59,750 nucleotides of DNA from CAYNFT01 sp964396535 (GCA_964396535.1 CAYNFT010000001.1:1-59750), one strand, 5' to 3'; counted from the first letter of the stretch, positions 1 through 12,296 are shown. The notes: generated from the sequence alone by a model not told the origin. Numbers and translations: made by a program.

Positions 1-3
1 CCT

Positions 4-32
4 ATTTTGGATTGGTGCCCTGACGTTGTCAA
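4..32 (-). promoter_or_regulatory. Sigma70-like promoter reading leftward out of the window
   Basis: On the minus strand a TTGACA -35 box (positions 32-27) is followed after 17 bases by CAAAAT (9-4). The surrounding 38 bases resemble the promoter region of the broken cupin gene near 12735-12773, which has the same TTGACA, 17-base spacer and GAAAAT. It would drive a gene whose start lies left of the window. Confidence 0.4.
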
Positions 33-154
33 GCTCGCTCAATTTCCGGTAGTGGGTCAATTTAATTCGTATTGTTTCCATCTAGGTTTCTTCGGCAGGT
101 AATTGGCAGATTCCATCGGTTTCGGCGCATTATATCTGGTTAAGAGGTCGTTTA

Positions 155-240
155 GTAACCCATCCCCCTGACCCCCTTCCCTTATAAAGGGAAGGGGGAA
201 ATATTTTAAGAGAGGCTTCGCCTCTCTTTGACTTTCCTAG
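155..240. repeat. Double-hairpin intergenic repeat, copy 1
   Basis: A CCCTTCCCTTATAAAGGGAAGGG hairpin core (arm CCCTTCCCTT, loop of a few bases) is followed by a second hairpin with arms AGAGAGGC and GCCTCTCT around a TTCG loop. It belongs to the family seen about 15 times in this window. Together with copy 2 and a degenerate palindrome at 417-446 it fills much of the 578-base gene-free start of the window. I see no gene in that stretch. Confidence 0.85.
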
Positions 241-280
241 CTTTTGGGGCGTTTTGGGCTTTCCTTATTTTCTGGAGTGT

Positions 281-380
281 TTAAGAGGGGCGAAAGCCCC
301 TCTCATAAAGTACTTCCCCTTCCCCTTGATAAGGGGAAGGGGATAAAGGGGATAGGGTTATAAAAATTAAGGGGGTGAGG
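281..380. repeat. Double-hairpin intergenic repeat, copy 2
   Basis: Inverted relative to copy 1. The hairpin AGAGGGGCGAAAGCCCCTCT comes first, then a CCCCTTCCCCTT / AAGGGGAAGGGG hairpin, then the tail that ends in GGGGGTGAGG. A related shorter palindrome (TTACCCCCT...AGGGAGGGGTAA) lies just beyond at 417-446. Confidence 0.85.
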
Positions 381-578
381 TTGATAAACAATCTTGGATA
401 AGTTCTTGAAAAAAGCTTACCCCCTACTTGACAAGGGAGGGGTAACAATATAGGATTTTTTTCAGCCAACCTGAAAAAACCCGGCTATTTAATGCAGCCA
501 AAACAGAGTAATCTTGTTTAGCTGAGTTTATTAGAAATATGTTACCTGGAGCGCCAATAGAAGCTAAGGAGGCTAATT

Positions 579-1118
579 ATGGCTGAGCTCAAGAGGACGA
601 AAGAGGAAATCATTAACAAAGCGGAGCAGCTTGGGGTAGAATATGAGGCGAAATACAAGGGCTGCTGCGAGTCAACGTTTCTGGCAATAGTTGATGCTTT
701 AAGATGGGGAGGCCTGGAAATTATCCCGAAGGATATAGAGGAAAAACTTTATCCCGGGATATGCCTCCTAACGGCTGGTGTTTGCATGACCGGAGAGGGT
801 ACCTGTGGTGCTGTATCAGGCAGCGTTATGGCGATTGGCTTTGCCCTGGGAATTCCCAAGGAGACTGATGATGTCGCTGTTGCGAACAGGGCTGGTGTTA
901 AAATTCAGGATACACTTCTGGCCAGGTATTACCAGGAATATGGTTCTATACTCTGCAAGGATGTAATGAGGAAATATTTCGGGAAAGCCTGGGACCTGAC
1001 CAGTGATGAGATGACCCGGGAGTTTCTGAGCATAACGGACGGGTGCACTATCAGGCAGACGGCCAGATGGGCTAGTGAGATTATCCTGGATGAATTCGAA
1101 AAAGGCAATGTAAAGTAG
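579..1118 (+). CDS. C_GCAxxG_C_C family redox-active protein
   Basis: A 179-residue protein with the spaced cysteines of the C_GCAxxG_C_C family (Pfam PF09719). Near the N-terminus it has a GCCEST segment, then GICLLTAGVCMTGEGTCGAVSG with the hallmark CGAxxG, and later single cysteines in ILCKDV and DGCTIR. The family is thought to bind a metal or redox centre, but its reaction is unknown. There is no signal peptide, so it is cytoplasmic. An AAGGAGG SD ends about 8 bases before the ATG. It lies 185 bases upstream of an aldehyde:ferredoxin oxidoreductase on the same strand. A role in electron transfer to or from that enzyme is my inference from position only. Confidence 0.85.
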   Translation: MAELKRTKEEIINKAEQLGVEYEAKYKGCCESTFLAIVDALRWGGLEIIPKDIEEKLYPGICLLTAGVCMTGEGTCGAVSGSVMAIGFALGIPKETDDVAVANRAGVKIQDTLLARYYQEYGSILCKDVMRKYFGKAWDLTSDEMTREFLSITDGCTIRQTARWASEIILDEFEKGNVK

Positions 1119-1303
1119 AAACTGCATGAAATGGAATGGGTTCTTCCGCCATACATATATGGTAGGGAACGGTTTCTGAAACGAGAGCAAAGAGTATTTG
1201 ATAAAGCAGCTAAAGAGGCTCGGAATCCCTGAACAGGTCGGTTTCTTTCAGCTAGATAGTGTATACTATATGAAGACTATAAAGCCTTACAGGAGGTATG
1301 AGC

Positions 1304-3142
1304 ATGGGAGGTTATAAAAACCGCATTCTGCGAGTGGACTTGACAAATCGTACCTTTTCAGAGGAATCACTGAGTGAGGAGCTTATCCATGACTATATTG
1401 GTGGACGCGGCTTCGGAGTCAAGCTCCTGTATGATGAGTTGAAACCGGGGATTGACCCTCTGGGTGAAGAGAATGAGATTATATTCATCGCCGGGCCGTT
1501 AGCGGGAACAAATGCCCAGTCCTTCGGCCGTTATAAGGTTTTCTTCAAGTCACCTCTAACCGGTGGTTACTTTAAGTCCAGCAGCGGGGGACAACTGGGA
1601 GCGGAGCTGAAGTTCTCTGGCTTCGATGCCATTATAGTCAAGGGAATCGCTGATAAGCCAGCCTTCCTCTGGGTTCATGATGGCAAATATGAGTTGAGGG
1701 ATGCCGCTTACCTGTGGGGGCTCGATTGCGATGACACTCATACCCTGATTCGCGAAGAACTGGGAGATTCCAATACCCGGCTCGCCTGCATTGGTCCGGC
1801 TGGTGAGCATGGGGTGAAATATGCCGGCATATTCAGCGACCGTCGCGCCTGCGGCCGGGGTGGTGGTGGCACGGTTATGGGTGCCAAAAATCTCAAAGCT
1901 ATCGCTGTCCGGGGACATCAACGGGTTGATTTATCCGACAAGCAGGCTTTTGCCGCCGCCGTAAGAGAGCAAATAAAAGAGTACAAGGCTAATCCTCAGT
2001 TCGCATCCTTTTCCGAATCAGGAACACAGATTGCTGAGTTTACTAATGTCCTGGGCATGTTCCCTACCAGAAATTTCCAGGAGGGAGTCTTACCGAACTG
2101 GGAGCGGATAGAGGGTGATGAATACACCAAGTTGCGGGTGCGGAAGACAAGGTGCTACAGTTGCATGGTTCATTGTGGTAGCATCACTAAAGTAGGGACA
2201 GGCAAGTATGCTGGAGCGTGGTCTGAAGGACCGGAGTACGAGACTATCTGGGCCTTTAACGGGACGGTGAAATATGCCGATATTGGCCTGACCATTGCCG
2301 CCGATAAGCTGTGCGATGACCTGGGAATAGATACGATTTCCACAGGTAGCTCCATTGGCTTTGCCTATGAGCTCTATGAACGAGGCATCATTACCAAGAA
2401 GGACACCGGTGGCCTTGAGCTTACATTCGGTAATAACAAGCCCGTTATGCAGCTAATCAGACAGATTGCCTACCGGGAAGGCTTGGGTGATTTACTGGCT
2501 GAGGGCACACGTGAGGCAGCCCGCCGTATTGGCAAGGGTGCTGAGCAATATGCAATACAGGTAAAAGGGCTGGAACTGCCTGCCTACGACCCCCGTGGAG
2601 CCAAGGCCCACGGCCTCAACCTGATGACGGCAAATATCGGGGCAGACCACAATACCGGTTATGCCCCTCAAGAGATATTCGGTGCCCCGGTTCCGAGAAA
2701 GGTCGACCGCTTTGCCATCGAAAGTAAAGGCGAGTTAACCAAGTGGAATCAGGACCTAACTGCATTCCTGGAGACAGGTATTTTATGCAGTTTCATGCCA
2801 TCAATGGGCATGCTCAGTGATGAGGTCTACGGCAGGCTTCTCACGGCAGCAACAGGAGTTAAAGACTTCTCAGACACGGCCTTCCTGTGGAAAGTGGGAG
2901 AGAAGATATTCAACCTGGAACGGATGTTTAATGTGAGAGAAGGGTTCAGCAGCAAAGACGATGTTATGCCAAAGCGTCTTACTGAGGAGCCTATGCCTGC
3001 CGGACCATCAGCTGGCCAGGTCTTTGAAGCGGAGCCTCTGCTGGCAGACTACTACCGGGTACGGGGGTGGGATGCCAAGACCGGTATCCCCACCAAAGAG
3101 AAGCTAGAGGAGCTGGGACTGGGCTTCACTACAAATAAATAG
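1304..3142 (+). CDS. Aldehyde ferredoxin oxidoreductase, tungsten/molybdenum bis-pterin enzyme
   Basis: A 612-residue member of the AOR family, which oxidises aldehydes to carboxylic acids (or the reverse) with ferredoxin as electron partner in the cytoplasm. The N-terminal pterin-binding domain shows GGRGFG and GRYKVFFKSPLTGGYFKSSSGG. The four [4Fe-4S] ligands are visible: C284, C287 and C291 in CYSCMVHC, and C495 in ETGILCSF. These match the spacing known for the Pyrococcus enzyme. An ATG at 1298 is in frame, but the AGGAGG SD at 1291-1296 leaves only one base before it, against seven before 1304, so 1304 is the better start. The next gene is a MoaD-like sulfur carrier, which fits pterin cofactor supply. 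The natural substrate cannot be told. Confidence 0.95.
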   Translation: MGGYKNRILRVDLTNRTFSEESLSEELIHDYIGGRGFGVKLLYDELKPGIDPLGEENEIIFIAGPLAGTNAQSFGRYKVFFKSPLTGGYFKSSSGGQLGAELKFSGFDAIIVKGIADKPAFLWVHDGKYELRDAAYLWGLDCDDTHTLIREELGDSNTRLACIGPAGEHGVKYAGIFSDRRACGRGGGGTVMGAKNLKAIAVRGHQRVDLSDKQAFAAAVREQIKEYKANPQFASFSESGTQIAEFTNVLGMFPTRNFQEGVLPNWERIEGDEYTKLRVRKTRCYSCMVHCGSITKVGTGKYAGAWSEGPEYETIWAFNGTVKYADIGLTIAADKLCDDLGIDTISTGSSIGFAYELYERGIITKKDTGGLELTFGNNKPVMQLIRQIAYREGLGDLLAEGTREAARRIGKGAEQYAIQVKGLELPAYDPRGAKAHGLNLMTANIGADHNTGYAPQEIFGAPVPRKVDRFAIESKGELTKWNQDLTAFLETGILCSFMPSMGMLSDEVYGRLLTAATGVKDFSDTAFLWKVGEKIFNLERMFNVREGFSSKDDVMPKRLTEEPMPAGPSAGQVFEAEPLLADYYRVRGWDAKTGIPTKEKLEELGLGFTTNK

Positions 3143-3147
3143 TAACA

Positions 3148-3417
3148 ATGAATATTGAGGTACTCTTTTTCGGTCAGCTCAGAGAGCTAACTGCTGTTCG
3201 CCAAAAGATTATTGTTATAAAGGATGGAGTCAAGCTAGCTGATTTAATCGAGCATCTGGGCGAAGAATATGGAGTTGCCTTTCGCCATGAGGTAGACAAT
3301 ATCCATGGTTTACGTATCCTGATAAACGGCCGGGAGTACACCCTGCTGGGTGGCATGGAGGCACCCTTAAAGGAGGGGGATACGGTGGTTTTGCTACCTC
3401 CCATTTTTGGCGGTTGA
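3148..3417 (+). CDS. MoaD/ThiS-family sulfur carrier protein
   Basis: An 89-residue beta-grasp protein ending in IFGG. The C-terminal Gly-Gly is the thiocarboxylated tail used by MoaD to donate sulfur to the dithiolene of molybdopterin or tungstopterin. The protein starts MNIEVLFFGQLREL, typical of MoaD. It begins five bases after the oxidoreductase stop codon, so the two are almost surely co-transcribed. Dedicated MoaD-like genes beside AOR genes are common. A general MoaD or a ThiS role is less likely given the neighbour. Confidence 0.85.
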   Translation: MNIEVLFFGQLRELTAVRQKIIVIKDGVKLADLIEHLGEEYGVAFRHEVDNIHGLRILINGREYTLLGGMEAPLKEGDTVVLLPPIFGG

Positions 3418-3454
3418 GGGTGACAGCCATGAGGAAATAGCATGTGAGGTATAA

Positions 3455-6655
<3,201 letters not shown>

Positions 6656-6659
6656 TGGG

Positions 6660-7112
6660 ATGAGTGCGAACATCTTGCTATATGAGGACACGCCAGAGTA
6701 TGATTTTTGGCTCAAACTCATTTTGGGAGGCTTATTAGCACTCACTTTTATTCTGGGGATTATTTTCATTTCTCAGGATATCGGAGCCGCAATAGCGATG
6801 TTTGGGATAACACTCTTTGATGCTGTCCTGTTCAAAGCAATCTTACCAAGACGATTTCAAATATTTGAAGACCGATTGAAAATACTGCTGGGTGGACCGC
6901 TCGCGATAAACATTCCCTTCTCAAATATTGCAGAAGTAAAACCGGCTTCAGCCAGAAAAATCTTCGTTTACTGGGGTGAGCGTTTTGCCACTTCTACCCG
7001 CCACGTGGTTGAGATTGTACGCAAGCAAGGGCTGAATCTAATTATATCACCGGCTCATGATGACATGTTCTTAGAGCAATTGAATCAAGCCCGGCAAACA
7101 AAACCCGCTTGA
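6660..7112 (+). CDS. Small membrane protein with PH-like domain, function unknown
   Basis: A 150-residue protein with two adjacent hydrophobic segments at about residues 19-39 and 42-62, followed by a soluble part. The soluble part runs ...RRFQIFEDRLKILLGG...INIPFSNIAEVK..., a pattern of short beta strands like the bacterial PH (bPH) domains found after paired membrane helices. It starts four bases after the carB stop, so it is probably translated from the carB message. I cannot name a function, and the bPH assignment is a resemblance only. Confidence 0.65.
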   Translation: MSANILLYEDTPEYDFWLKLILGGLLALTFILGIIFISQDIGAAIAMFGITLFDAVLFKAILPRRFQIFEDRLKILLGGPLAINIPFSNIAEVKPASARKIFVYWGERFATSTRHVVEIVRKQGLNLIISPAHDDMFLEQLNQARQTKPA

Positions 7113-7190
7113 AGTAACGGCAAATATCCTTGATGCAAGCTATTCCTTAGCTTTCGGATGACGTCGTGGCTATTAAATCCTCCAGCCCTG

Positions 7191-8020
7191 TTAGACAGTT
7201 GGTGGTACGGCTGGACTCCGATATCCTCGTAACAGTGCTCTGGGTACCTGTGCTACCAGTTCATCTATTGTCCATGGGTCTCCATCTTTATACAAAGACC
7301 TTATTATTTCTGGTTCTGAGTACATACCGATGTTTGTTCCACCAACGTTAAAAACGGTGCCGCTTATTTTTGACGCTGCTTCGCTGGCCAGGTAAATAAG
7401 AAATGGGGCTATGTAGTCCGGGCTGGGGTTGTCCTCCAGTGTCATGGCGGTTCCCCGTGAATAAACGGTCTGTCTTCGTCATCTACGGCTATACTGTAGG
7501 CTATCAGTTCAAAAGAAGCCCGCGTCCTGGCAAACGGAGAGAAGGCATTACAGGTAATGCCGTACGGATAAAGCTCTATGGCTACAGCCCTGGTCAGGCC
7601 TACAACCCCGGCATTAGCGGCGCAATACTCGGCGTGCCGGATAACATCCCCAAGGAACGCTCTTGATGTGCAGTTTAATATTCGCCTCCACTTCTGCTCC
7701 ATCATTATCGGAGCAGCATGGCGGATACAGTTGAAATGGCTCTTGGGTTTGACGAGAGTAACATGGTCCCACAGCTCCTCTGTCATTTTCCAGATAGGAC
7801 TGAACCCGAAAGTGCCAACAGTATTCACCAGGATGTCAATCTTCCCGAAGCTGTCAACGGCTGTTTGTATCAGCTTACTGGCTACCTCGAAGTTGGATAC
7901 ATCGCCAAAGAATGGTACCGCCTCCCCGCCCGTTTCCCTAATTTTCATGGCTGTGGTTTCGGCATCCCTGAAGCTCCCCCGAAATATGGTACGTGTGAAA
8001 CAAGCCGATGACCTGCTCTC
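7191..8020 (-). pseudogene. Broken short-chain dehydrogenase/reductase (SDR)
   Basis: Two minus-strand frames together make most of an SDR. The first (to about 7442) holds ...GGEAVPFFGDVSNFE..., KIDILVNTVGTFGF and the catalytic-region YCAANAGVVGL. The active-site Tyr-x-x-x-Lys is degraded, reading Y-C-A-A-N. The second frame (7445 down to 7191) holds the C-terminal part PDYIAPFLIYLASEAASKISGTVFNVGG. They meet at a ...CCATGACACTG junction where one frame stops and the other begins, indicating a frameshift. Upstream of the AETTAMKIRETGG helix the Rossmann TGxxxGIG segment is absent. Loss of the cofactor-binding end, the frameshift and the altered catalytic motif together indicate a pseudogene. 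Confidence 0.8.
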
Positions 8021-8095
8021 TTCATTTCACACCCTCCCTCTCAAATGTCGTAACAACATTCTGCCCCGGTAGAGTTCATCTCTACCGTAAATTTG

Positions 8096-8124
8096 TTGAC
8101 ACCCACACAATTAAGCATTATACT
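8096..8124 (+). promoter_or_regulatory. Sigma70 promoter of the TPR lipoprotein gene
   Basis: TTGACA (8096-8101), a 17-base spacer and TATACT (8119-8124), near consensus. It sits about 100 bases upstream of the TPR lipoprotein start and just outside the decayed SDR gene, which points the other way. Confidence 0.7.
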
Positions 8125-8233
8125 CAAATCCTAAAGCGTGGAGTAGCCTGAAACGATACTACTACAGACTTAATCCGGGAGGCTGAGGTAAGAGGGAACA
8201 GGCACGGGAGCGCGAGATCCTGTGGTGAGTATA

Positions 8234-9364
8234 ATGAAACACACAATTTGTTTGCTTTTACTGCTATTGGTAACCCTTACATCCTGTGACGCCGTTGAAA
8301 CTCTCACTGGTCTTGAGATGCCCGAATCCACTTCTTACGACATTGAGGCAGTCATCAAGTCAGGAGGTTATCAGGAAAGAACAGAGATTCAAAATTACCC
8401 GATTAATAACTGCAAGTGCCAGACAGAAACGGTTCTGACCGTCTCACGTCAGCGAACACTGGAGGAAAGCGTAGAACAGGTCTCAAGTCTCGAAGCAACG
8501 GCCAGTTTAATGGCGTTGAGTTTTGCTGAATTCAGCCTGGCTGTCGGTAAGGAATACGGCGTGGGGCATTCGACCAGAATAACCGATAGTGGTAGCCTGG
8601 AAGTAAAGGCAGACCCAGGAACATATCCCGTCTACACCATTGCCTGGAACGAGATTTGGGAAACAGGACATGTTGTGGTGAAACACAAAGGTAAAGAGGA
8701 GAACGTTGGCTATCTCTTCCTGAAGACAGCACGGCCTGAACTTATCAACGTGGATTATTATGACTGCGATGAGGCAGCTACAGGTGAAGTACCGGGGACT
8801 GAATCCAAGATGACCCATTACGAACAAGGCGAGGCAGCCTATTTCAATGGCGACTTTGAGACCGTAATTACAGAAATGTCGCTTGTTATTGAGGCCGTGC
8901 CGGACAAGGTCTCGGCATATATCTATCGAGGGCTGGCTTACCATAATCAAGGTCGGTACATCGAGGCCATCGCCGACTACACCAGGGCGATACAGCTTGC
9001 CCCTGATAATGCTATTGCCTACTATGACCGAGGGGTAGCCTGTTATAAACAGGGCCTCTACGACCAGGCTATTGCCGATAGTACCAAGGCAATAGAACTG
9101 GACCCCGGCTACGCTCATGCCTACCAAAATCGAGGGCTGGCTTACCGTAATCAAGGCCGGTACACTGAAGCTATCGCCGACTACACCAGGGCGATAGAAA
9201 CAGAGCCTGGATATGCAGACTATTATTACAACCGAGCAATAGCCTACAAGATGCTGGGGAATAAAGCCGCGGCAATCGCTGACTTTGAGGAGTATATCAG
9301 TCTGAGTAATGACCCTGAATGGATTGAAAAAGCCAGACAAGAGCTCGTAGAACTCAAAGGGTAG
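8234..9364 (+). CDS. Lipoprotein with C-terminal TPR repeats
   Basis: About 376 residues. The N-terminus is a signal peptide with a leucine run and a lipobox ending LTSC, so the mature protein is probably lipid-anchored on the outer face of the membrane. A middle domain of about 170 residues with alternating strands is not one I recognise. At least four 34-residue TPR units then follow with the pattern AYxxRGxAYxxxGxYxEAIADYTRAI, ending at a helical cap. TPRs mediate protein contacts. A GTG at 8222 is an alternative start adding four residues; I prefer the ATG, whose signal peptide begins MKHTICLL. It is a rare intact gene within a stretch of decayed ones. Confidence 0.85.
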   Translation: MKHTICLLLLLLVTLTSCDAVETLTGLEMPESTSYDIEAVIKSGGYQERTEIQNYPINNCKCQTETVLTVSRQRTLEESVEQVSSLEATASLMALSFAEFSLAVGKEYGVGHSTRITDSGSLEVKADPGTYPVYTIAWNEIWETGHVVVKHKGKEENVGYLFLKTARPELINVDYYDCDEAATGEVPGTESKMTHYEQGEAAYFNGDFETVITEMSLVIEAVPDKVSAYIYRGLAYHNQGRYIEAIADYTRAIQLAPDNAIAYYDRGVACYKQGLYDQAIADSTKAIELDPGYAHAYQNRGLAYRNQGRYTEAIADYTRAIETEPGYADYYYNRAIAYKMLGNKAAAIADFEEYISLSNDPEWIEKARQELVELKG

Positions 9365-9397
9365 GACTGGACAGCGGCACTGGTGATTTAATACATT

Positions 9398-9456
9398 GCT
9401 CGGGATATTCGGTGTAAATGATGAGGTTATTAATATTTAGGAGCCACCATCATCGA
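9398..9456. repeat. 58-bp duplicate of a LarA-like gene segment
   Basis: This stretch is nearly identical to 11073-11131, differing by about one inserted A and a few substitutions. At 11073 it encodes the VAPNINNLIIYTEYPELR part of a LarA-like protein. Here it lies over and beyond the last codons of the NTF2-like gene, where it is not read in the LarA frame. Sequence similarity stops abruptly at both ends. Confidence 0.85.
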
Positions 9457-9889
9457 GCGTCCTGAACTTCGCCAGCTTGGGGTCGTGGTTTCTGAAATGG
9501 GCAATCCGAATGCGCTTCATTTTGCCGCCCTCCAGGTCGTAGAGCACCCAATTTGTCATAATGCTCACATCGCCCTTCTTCCTCTGCACCCCGCCGGAAG
9601 AAGCCGGAGCATCTTTGAAGGTGTGGAATTCGGTGTAGAGTTCGGCAAATAGCAGATTCCCGCTCTCCATGAAGTCCCTGAGCTCCAGAACCTCTCTTGT
9701 GTGCTTGTGCAGGCTCTTATAAGAAGCGGCGAACTCCTGGGGACCGTGCAGCGTACGGGCTGGCGTTTGCGGGCCGTAGGCATTGTCAAAATACTCCACC
9801 GTAATATCTGGCGTGAAATAGCTCGTGACAGCATCGTACCTCTTGTTGTTGAAGTGCTCAATATATTCCAAATATTGCTCTCTATTCAT
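9437..9889 (-). CDS. NTF2-like/SnoaL-like protein
   Basis: A 150-residue single-domain protein starting MNREQYLEYIEHFNNKRYDAVTSYFTPDITVEYFD, the helix-strand opening of the NTF2-like superfamily (SnoaL, ketosteroid isomerase and related cone folds). The strands WVLYDLEGGKMKRIRIAHFR fit the curved sheet. Members bind small hydrophobic ligands or act as isomerases; the ligand here is unknown. The reading frame is intact. However, its last codons (LDDGGS and stop) lie in the 58-bp segment duplicated from the LarA-like gene, so the natural C-terminus may have been replaced. Confidence 0.7.
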   Translation of the reverse strand: MNREQYLEYIEHFNNKRYDAVTSYFTPDITVEYFDNAYGPQTPARTLHGPQEFAASYKSLHKHTREVLELRDFMESGNLLFAELYTEFHTFKDAPASSGGVQRKKGDVSIMTNWVLYDLEGGKMKRIRIAHFRNHDPKLAKFRTLDDGGS

Positions 9890-10072
9890 TGCGCCACCTC
9901 ATTTAATAATTGCCGAAATTTCATCCTTTCCCCCCCACATGTCAAAACTTTCAGCCTTATAGTTTTCTGCTAGGATTATTCTTGGCTAATAGTGGTCGTA
10001 TCAACCTAAGGTATGTATAATTAAGCCACAGAAACTTACTGGAGTAAAAGTTAAAAAGGAGGAGCAAGTTAC

Positions 10073-10345
10073 ATGACAACATTGAAGGAATATAACAGCT
10101 ACGGGGAAGACCTTGAGCGGTTACTGCTGCTGAGGACATCACCATTAGCCGTAAAGATGCTTGAGAAGGAAGGAGATATACCCCAAGAAGCCATCAGACC
10201 AGAAAAGGACGGCGGCTTTCATCTCGCTCAATGTCAGGCCTTCGCTATGTCACGGCGCGAGAGAGCTACTGTCGCCATGCTGAAAGAGGATAACTGGTGT
10301 CCGGCTCCCTGAACGGCCTACGGACTTGTGGAAAGACAACAATGA
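10073..10345 (+). pseudogene. Truncated DUF169 family gene
   Basis: It begins with an excellent AAGGAGGAG SD and an intact opening. The first 79 codons resemble the N-terminal third of DUF169 proteins: RTSPLAVKMLEKEGDIP, then AQCQAFAMSRRERATVAMLKEDNWCPAP. A TGA at 10310-10312 then ends the frame. The continuing codons still read TAYGLVERQQ, as expected of the family, before a second TGA at 10343. Family members are usually about three times longer. The rest is missing. Confidence 0.65.
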
Positions 10346-10445
10346 TAATGAGGCCCGACTTTCCTCAGCCGGAATTTTACAAGCAGACATTTAAAAGATG
10401 GGGATTACATCTTGAGGAATGAAAAACTCAACTCTATAAATACCA

Positions 10446-10471
10446 AAAGCCCTGAACATTCTCAAGGCTTT
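10446..10471 (-). terminator. Possible terminator hairpin in the 10.35-10.64 kb gap
   Basis: AAAGCC and GGCTTT arms (10446-10451, 10466-10471) with a further three pairs inside make a stem. On the minus strand it is followed by TTTT. The rest of the gap from 10346 to 10639 holds no gene I can support. One short frame (HPINIRTPEEVVNLASQ) may be a coding relic. Confidence 0.35.
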
Positions 10472-10639
10472 GTACTATTATATCACACTTTAGTTCTTAT
10501 TGTCAAGAATTCGTGTCTAACCTTTTTCGAACCCCTGCTCCAGGTTAATAATACTTTCAGTTAGTAGCACTACTGTGAGGCTAAATTAACTACTTCTTCA
10601 GGTGTCCGAATATTAATGGGATGTCTCTGAACCCGGCTT

Positions 10640-10831
10640 TTATTCGTTTCCCTTTTCTTTCGCATCTGGAACTTCCTGAATTAATGGGCGTATTGCTTCG
10701 ATAGCATTCCAGCACCTGAAACCGGCGACAATACTGGCAATTAAGATTATTGCAGCCAGGCAGAAATAAAGCCAGGAAGGTGTTGCTACCGGATGTGTTC
10801 CCTAGGGATTTTCTGCCACGATGAGGTCCAT
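10640..10831 (-). pseudogene. Small single-pass membrane protein gene with an in-frame TAG
   Basis: From an ATG at 10831, preceded by GAGGTGG at SD distance, the frame reads MDLIVAENP, then TAG at 10804-10802, then continues cleanly to a TAA at 10642-10640. The continuation carries a clear membrane helix (WLYFCLAAIILIASIVAGF) and a charged tail ending DAKEKGNE. Total length would be 63 residues. I do not recognise the family. The downstream frame looks protein-like, so this is probably a recent nonsense mutation, but the small size keeps confidence low. Confidence 0.4.
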
Positions 10832-10923
10832 TAATCATTCCACCTCATCTTTGTGTGGCTCGATACAATTGCGGCCTGAATGTTTTATCAAAGAAATTCT
10901 GCGTAGTATTCTAGCATACACAT

Positions 10924-12174
10924 TCAATCAGCGAAATACTGTATATCTGCACTTGGGTATACGGCTACTTTGGTGCCGGCTCCATGCGATTTTTCCAGCG
11001 TCTGTATTACCTGTGTCCAGTCACTCATCAGCAAAACCTTATCCCGGTTAGCAAAACGGTTTAAAATTCTGAGCTCGGGATATTCGGTGTAAATGATGAG
11101 GTTATTAATATTAGGAGCAACCATCATCGAGCCGCCTAAGCTACCACTAATCGTTTTACCGAAACTATCAAAAAGGTAATGCACATCCTGTCCGGAAGGC
11201 GAATTGGCTATGATGACAATGTCCCCACCCTAGCGGTTTACCGCCGGAAGAGCATTAGCCATGGCCATGTTATACTCAGCAGCTTTGTCATAGGCATTGG
11301 CAATAACAATATCGTTATCTCTGGTGCTGGTAGCAACGTAGTGGGATTGAGCTTCCTTTGTCGCCGCTTTGTAGGTCGGTTCCAAAGCACCGGCAAAAAT
11401 GGCTGCCGTCTCTCCCCACAGGTTAACAATGCAGTTTACTACCATATCAAGCCCAGCCATTCTGGCTATTTCCTGAGCATCAGCATTTACCGGGCTGTCA
11501 TCAACAACTCCCGTGAGTGGTAAACCAAGCTTTCTTCGTTCGGCTGTCCAGGTTCTATGAGTTTCGCCGTGATGACCTACCACTGTCTCATAAGAGGCTA
11601 CTCCGGGTATTATTATTTTGCCACCACCGCTCAAGCCGTACAGGGGATGAGGTACGACCTGACCAATGCCAATTTTCAGGTCACAATGCATGACCTCACT
11701 ATTTATGTACGCTTTAGTTCCATAACTGGAGGTTCCAATATATGTGCAATTTAAGAAAGGGCAGTGGTTATAGACAGGAAACCTGGCTATAACATCCTCG
11801 CCCAGCTTTTTCACCATGCTAATCCGGTCCATGGCTTGATGGTTAGCAACCGCCGCAATGAAGCGTATTCTATCGTCGGTGACGCCAGCCTCCGCCAGTT
11901 CTTCCAGAATAAAGGGGACAATTTCATATACCCGCGTACTGCGGGTCAGGTCATCAAATATTATAACTACCTCGTTTTTATCTTTCGCCATCTCTCTCAA
12001 GGGTGGCATACCAGTAGGAGAAGAGATGGCTGCCCTGATTTCACTTGCTTTTATGGCTGGCCTGTTATAGCCAGCTATATTATGCACCGTTACCTGCCAG
12101 CTATCGGGCAGTGGAAATTCGACTTCCTTAGACTCATACCATAAGTATTGCGGTAGTTTAACAATATTCGCCAA
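10924..12174 (-). pseudogene. LarA-like (DUF2088) protein interrupted by an in-frame TAG
   Basis: The frame from 12174 encodes 314 residues of the LarA family, which includes nickel-pincer lactate racemase and other 2-hydroxyacid racemases or epimerases. FDDLTRST, then PHPLYGLSGGGKIIIPG and VVGHHGE, place the Lys and His that hold the nickel-pincer cofactor in LarA. A TAG at 11232-11230 interrupts after ALPAVNR. The same frame then continues without further stops through GGDIVIIANSPSGQDVHY to a TGA at 10924, giving about 416 codons, the usual length. GAG (Glu) or AAG (Lys) to TAG is a simple explanation. The N-terminal catalytic domain would still be made. Confidence 0.8.
11073..11131. repeat. 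Segment of the LarA-like gene duplicated at 9398-9456
   Basis: This is the source-like copy of the 58-bp repeat, because here it is read in frame as part of the conserved C-terminal domain. The two copies are in the same orientation, about 1.67 kb apart. Confidence 0.85.
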
Positions 12175-12296
12175 TTCTTTCCTCCAGACGCGAAATTACC
12201 TGAAGTGTACTTCTCCAGGAACACATTCCACAGGTACGTATTGAATATCGGTTCGCCAGCCTTCACTTAAAAATAAAGATGCTTAAGCCAGCTCTG

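Noticed and set aside
1121..1303. Short frames between the redox protein and AOR (MEWVLPPYIYGRER... and ...LIKQLKRLGIPEQVGFFQ...)
   Set aside because: They read somewhat like protein, but they are in two frames, very short and without an SD, and I recognise no family.
9565..9861. Long ORFs opposite or out of frame with real genes (for example 9565-9861, 37051-37626, 57558-57977)
   Set aside because: Their translations have no family features, and they mirror well-supported genes on the other strand or frame.
10310..10312. TGA in the DUF169 frame as a second selenocysteine codon
   Set aside because: I know of no Sec or Cys at this position in the family, a second TGA follows 10 codons later, and the rest of the gene is missing. 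Plain decay fits better.
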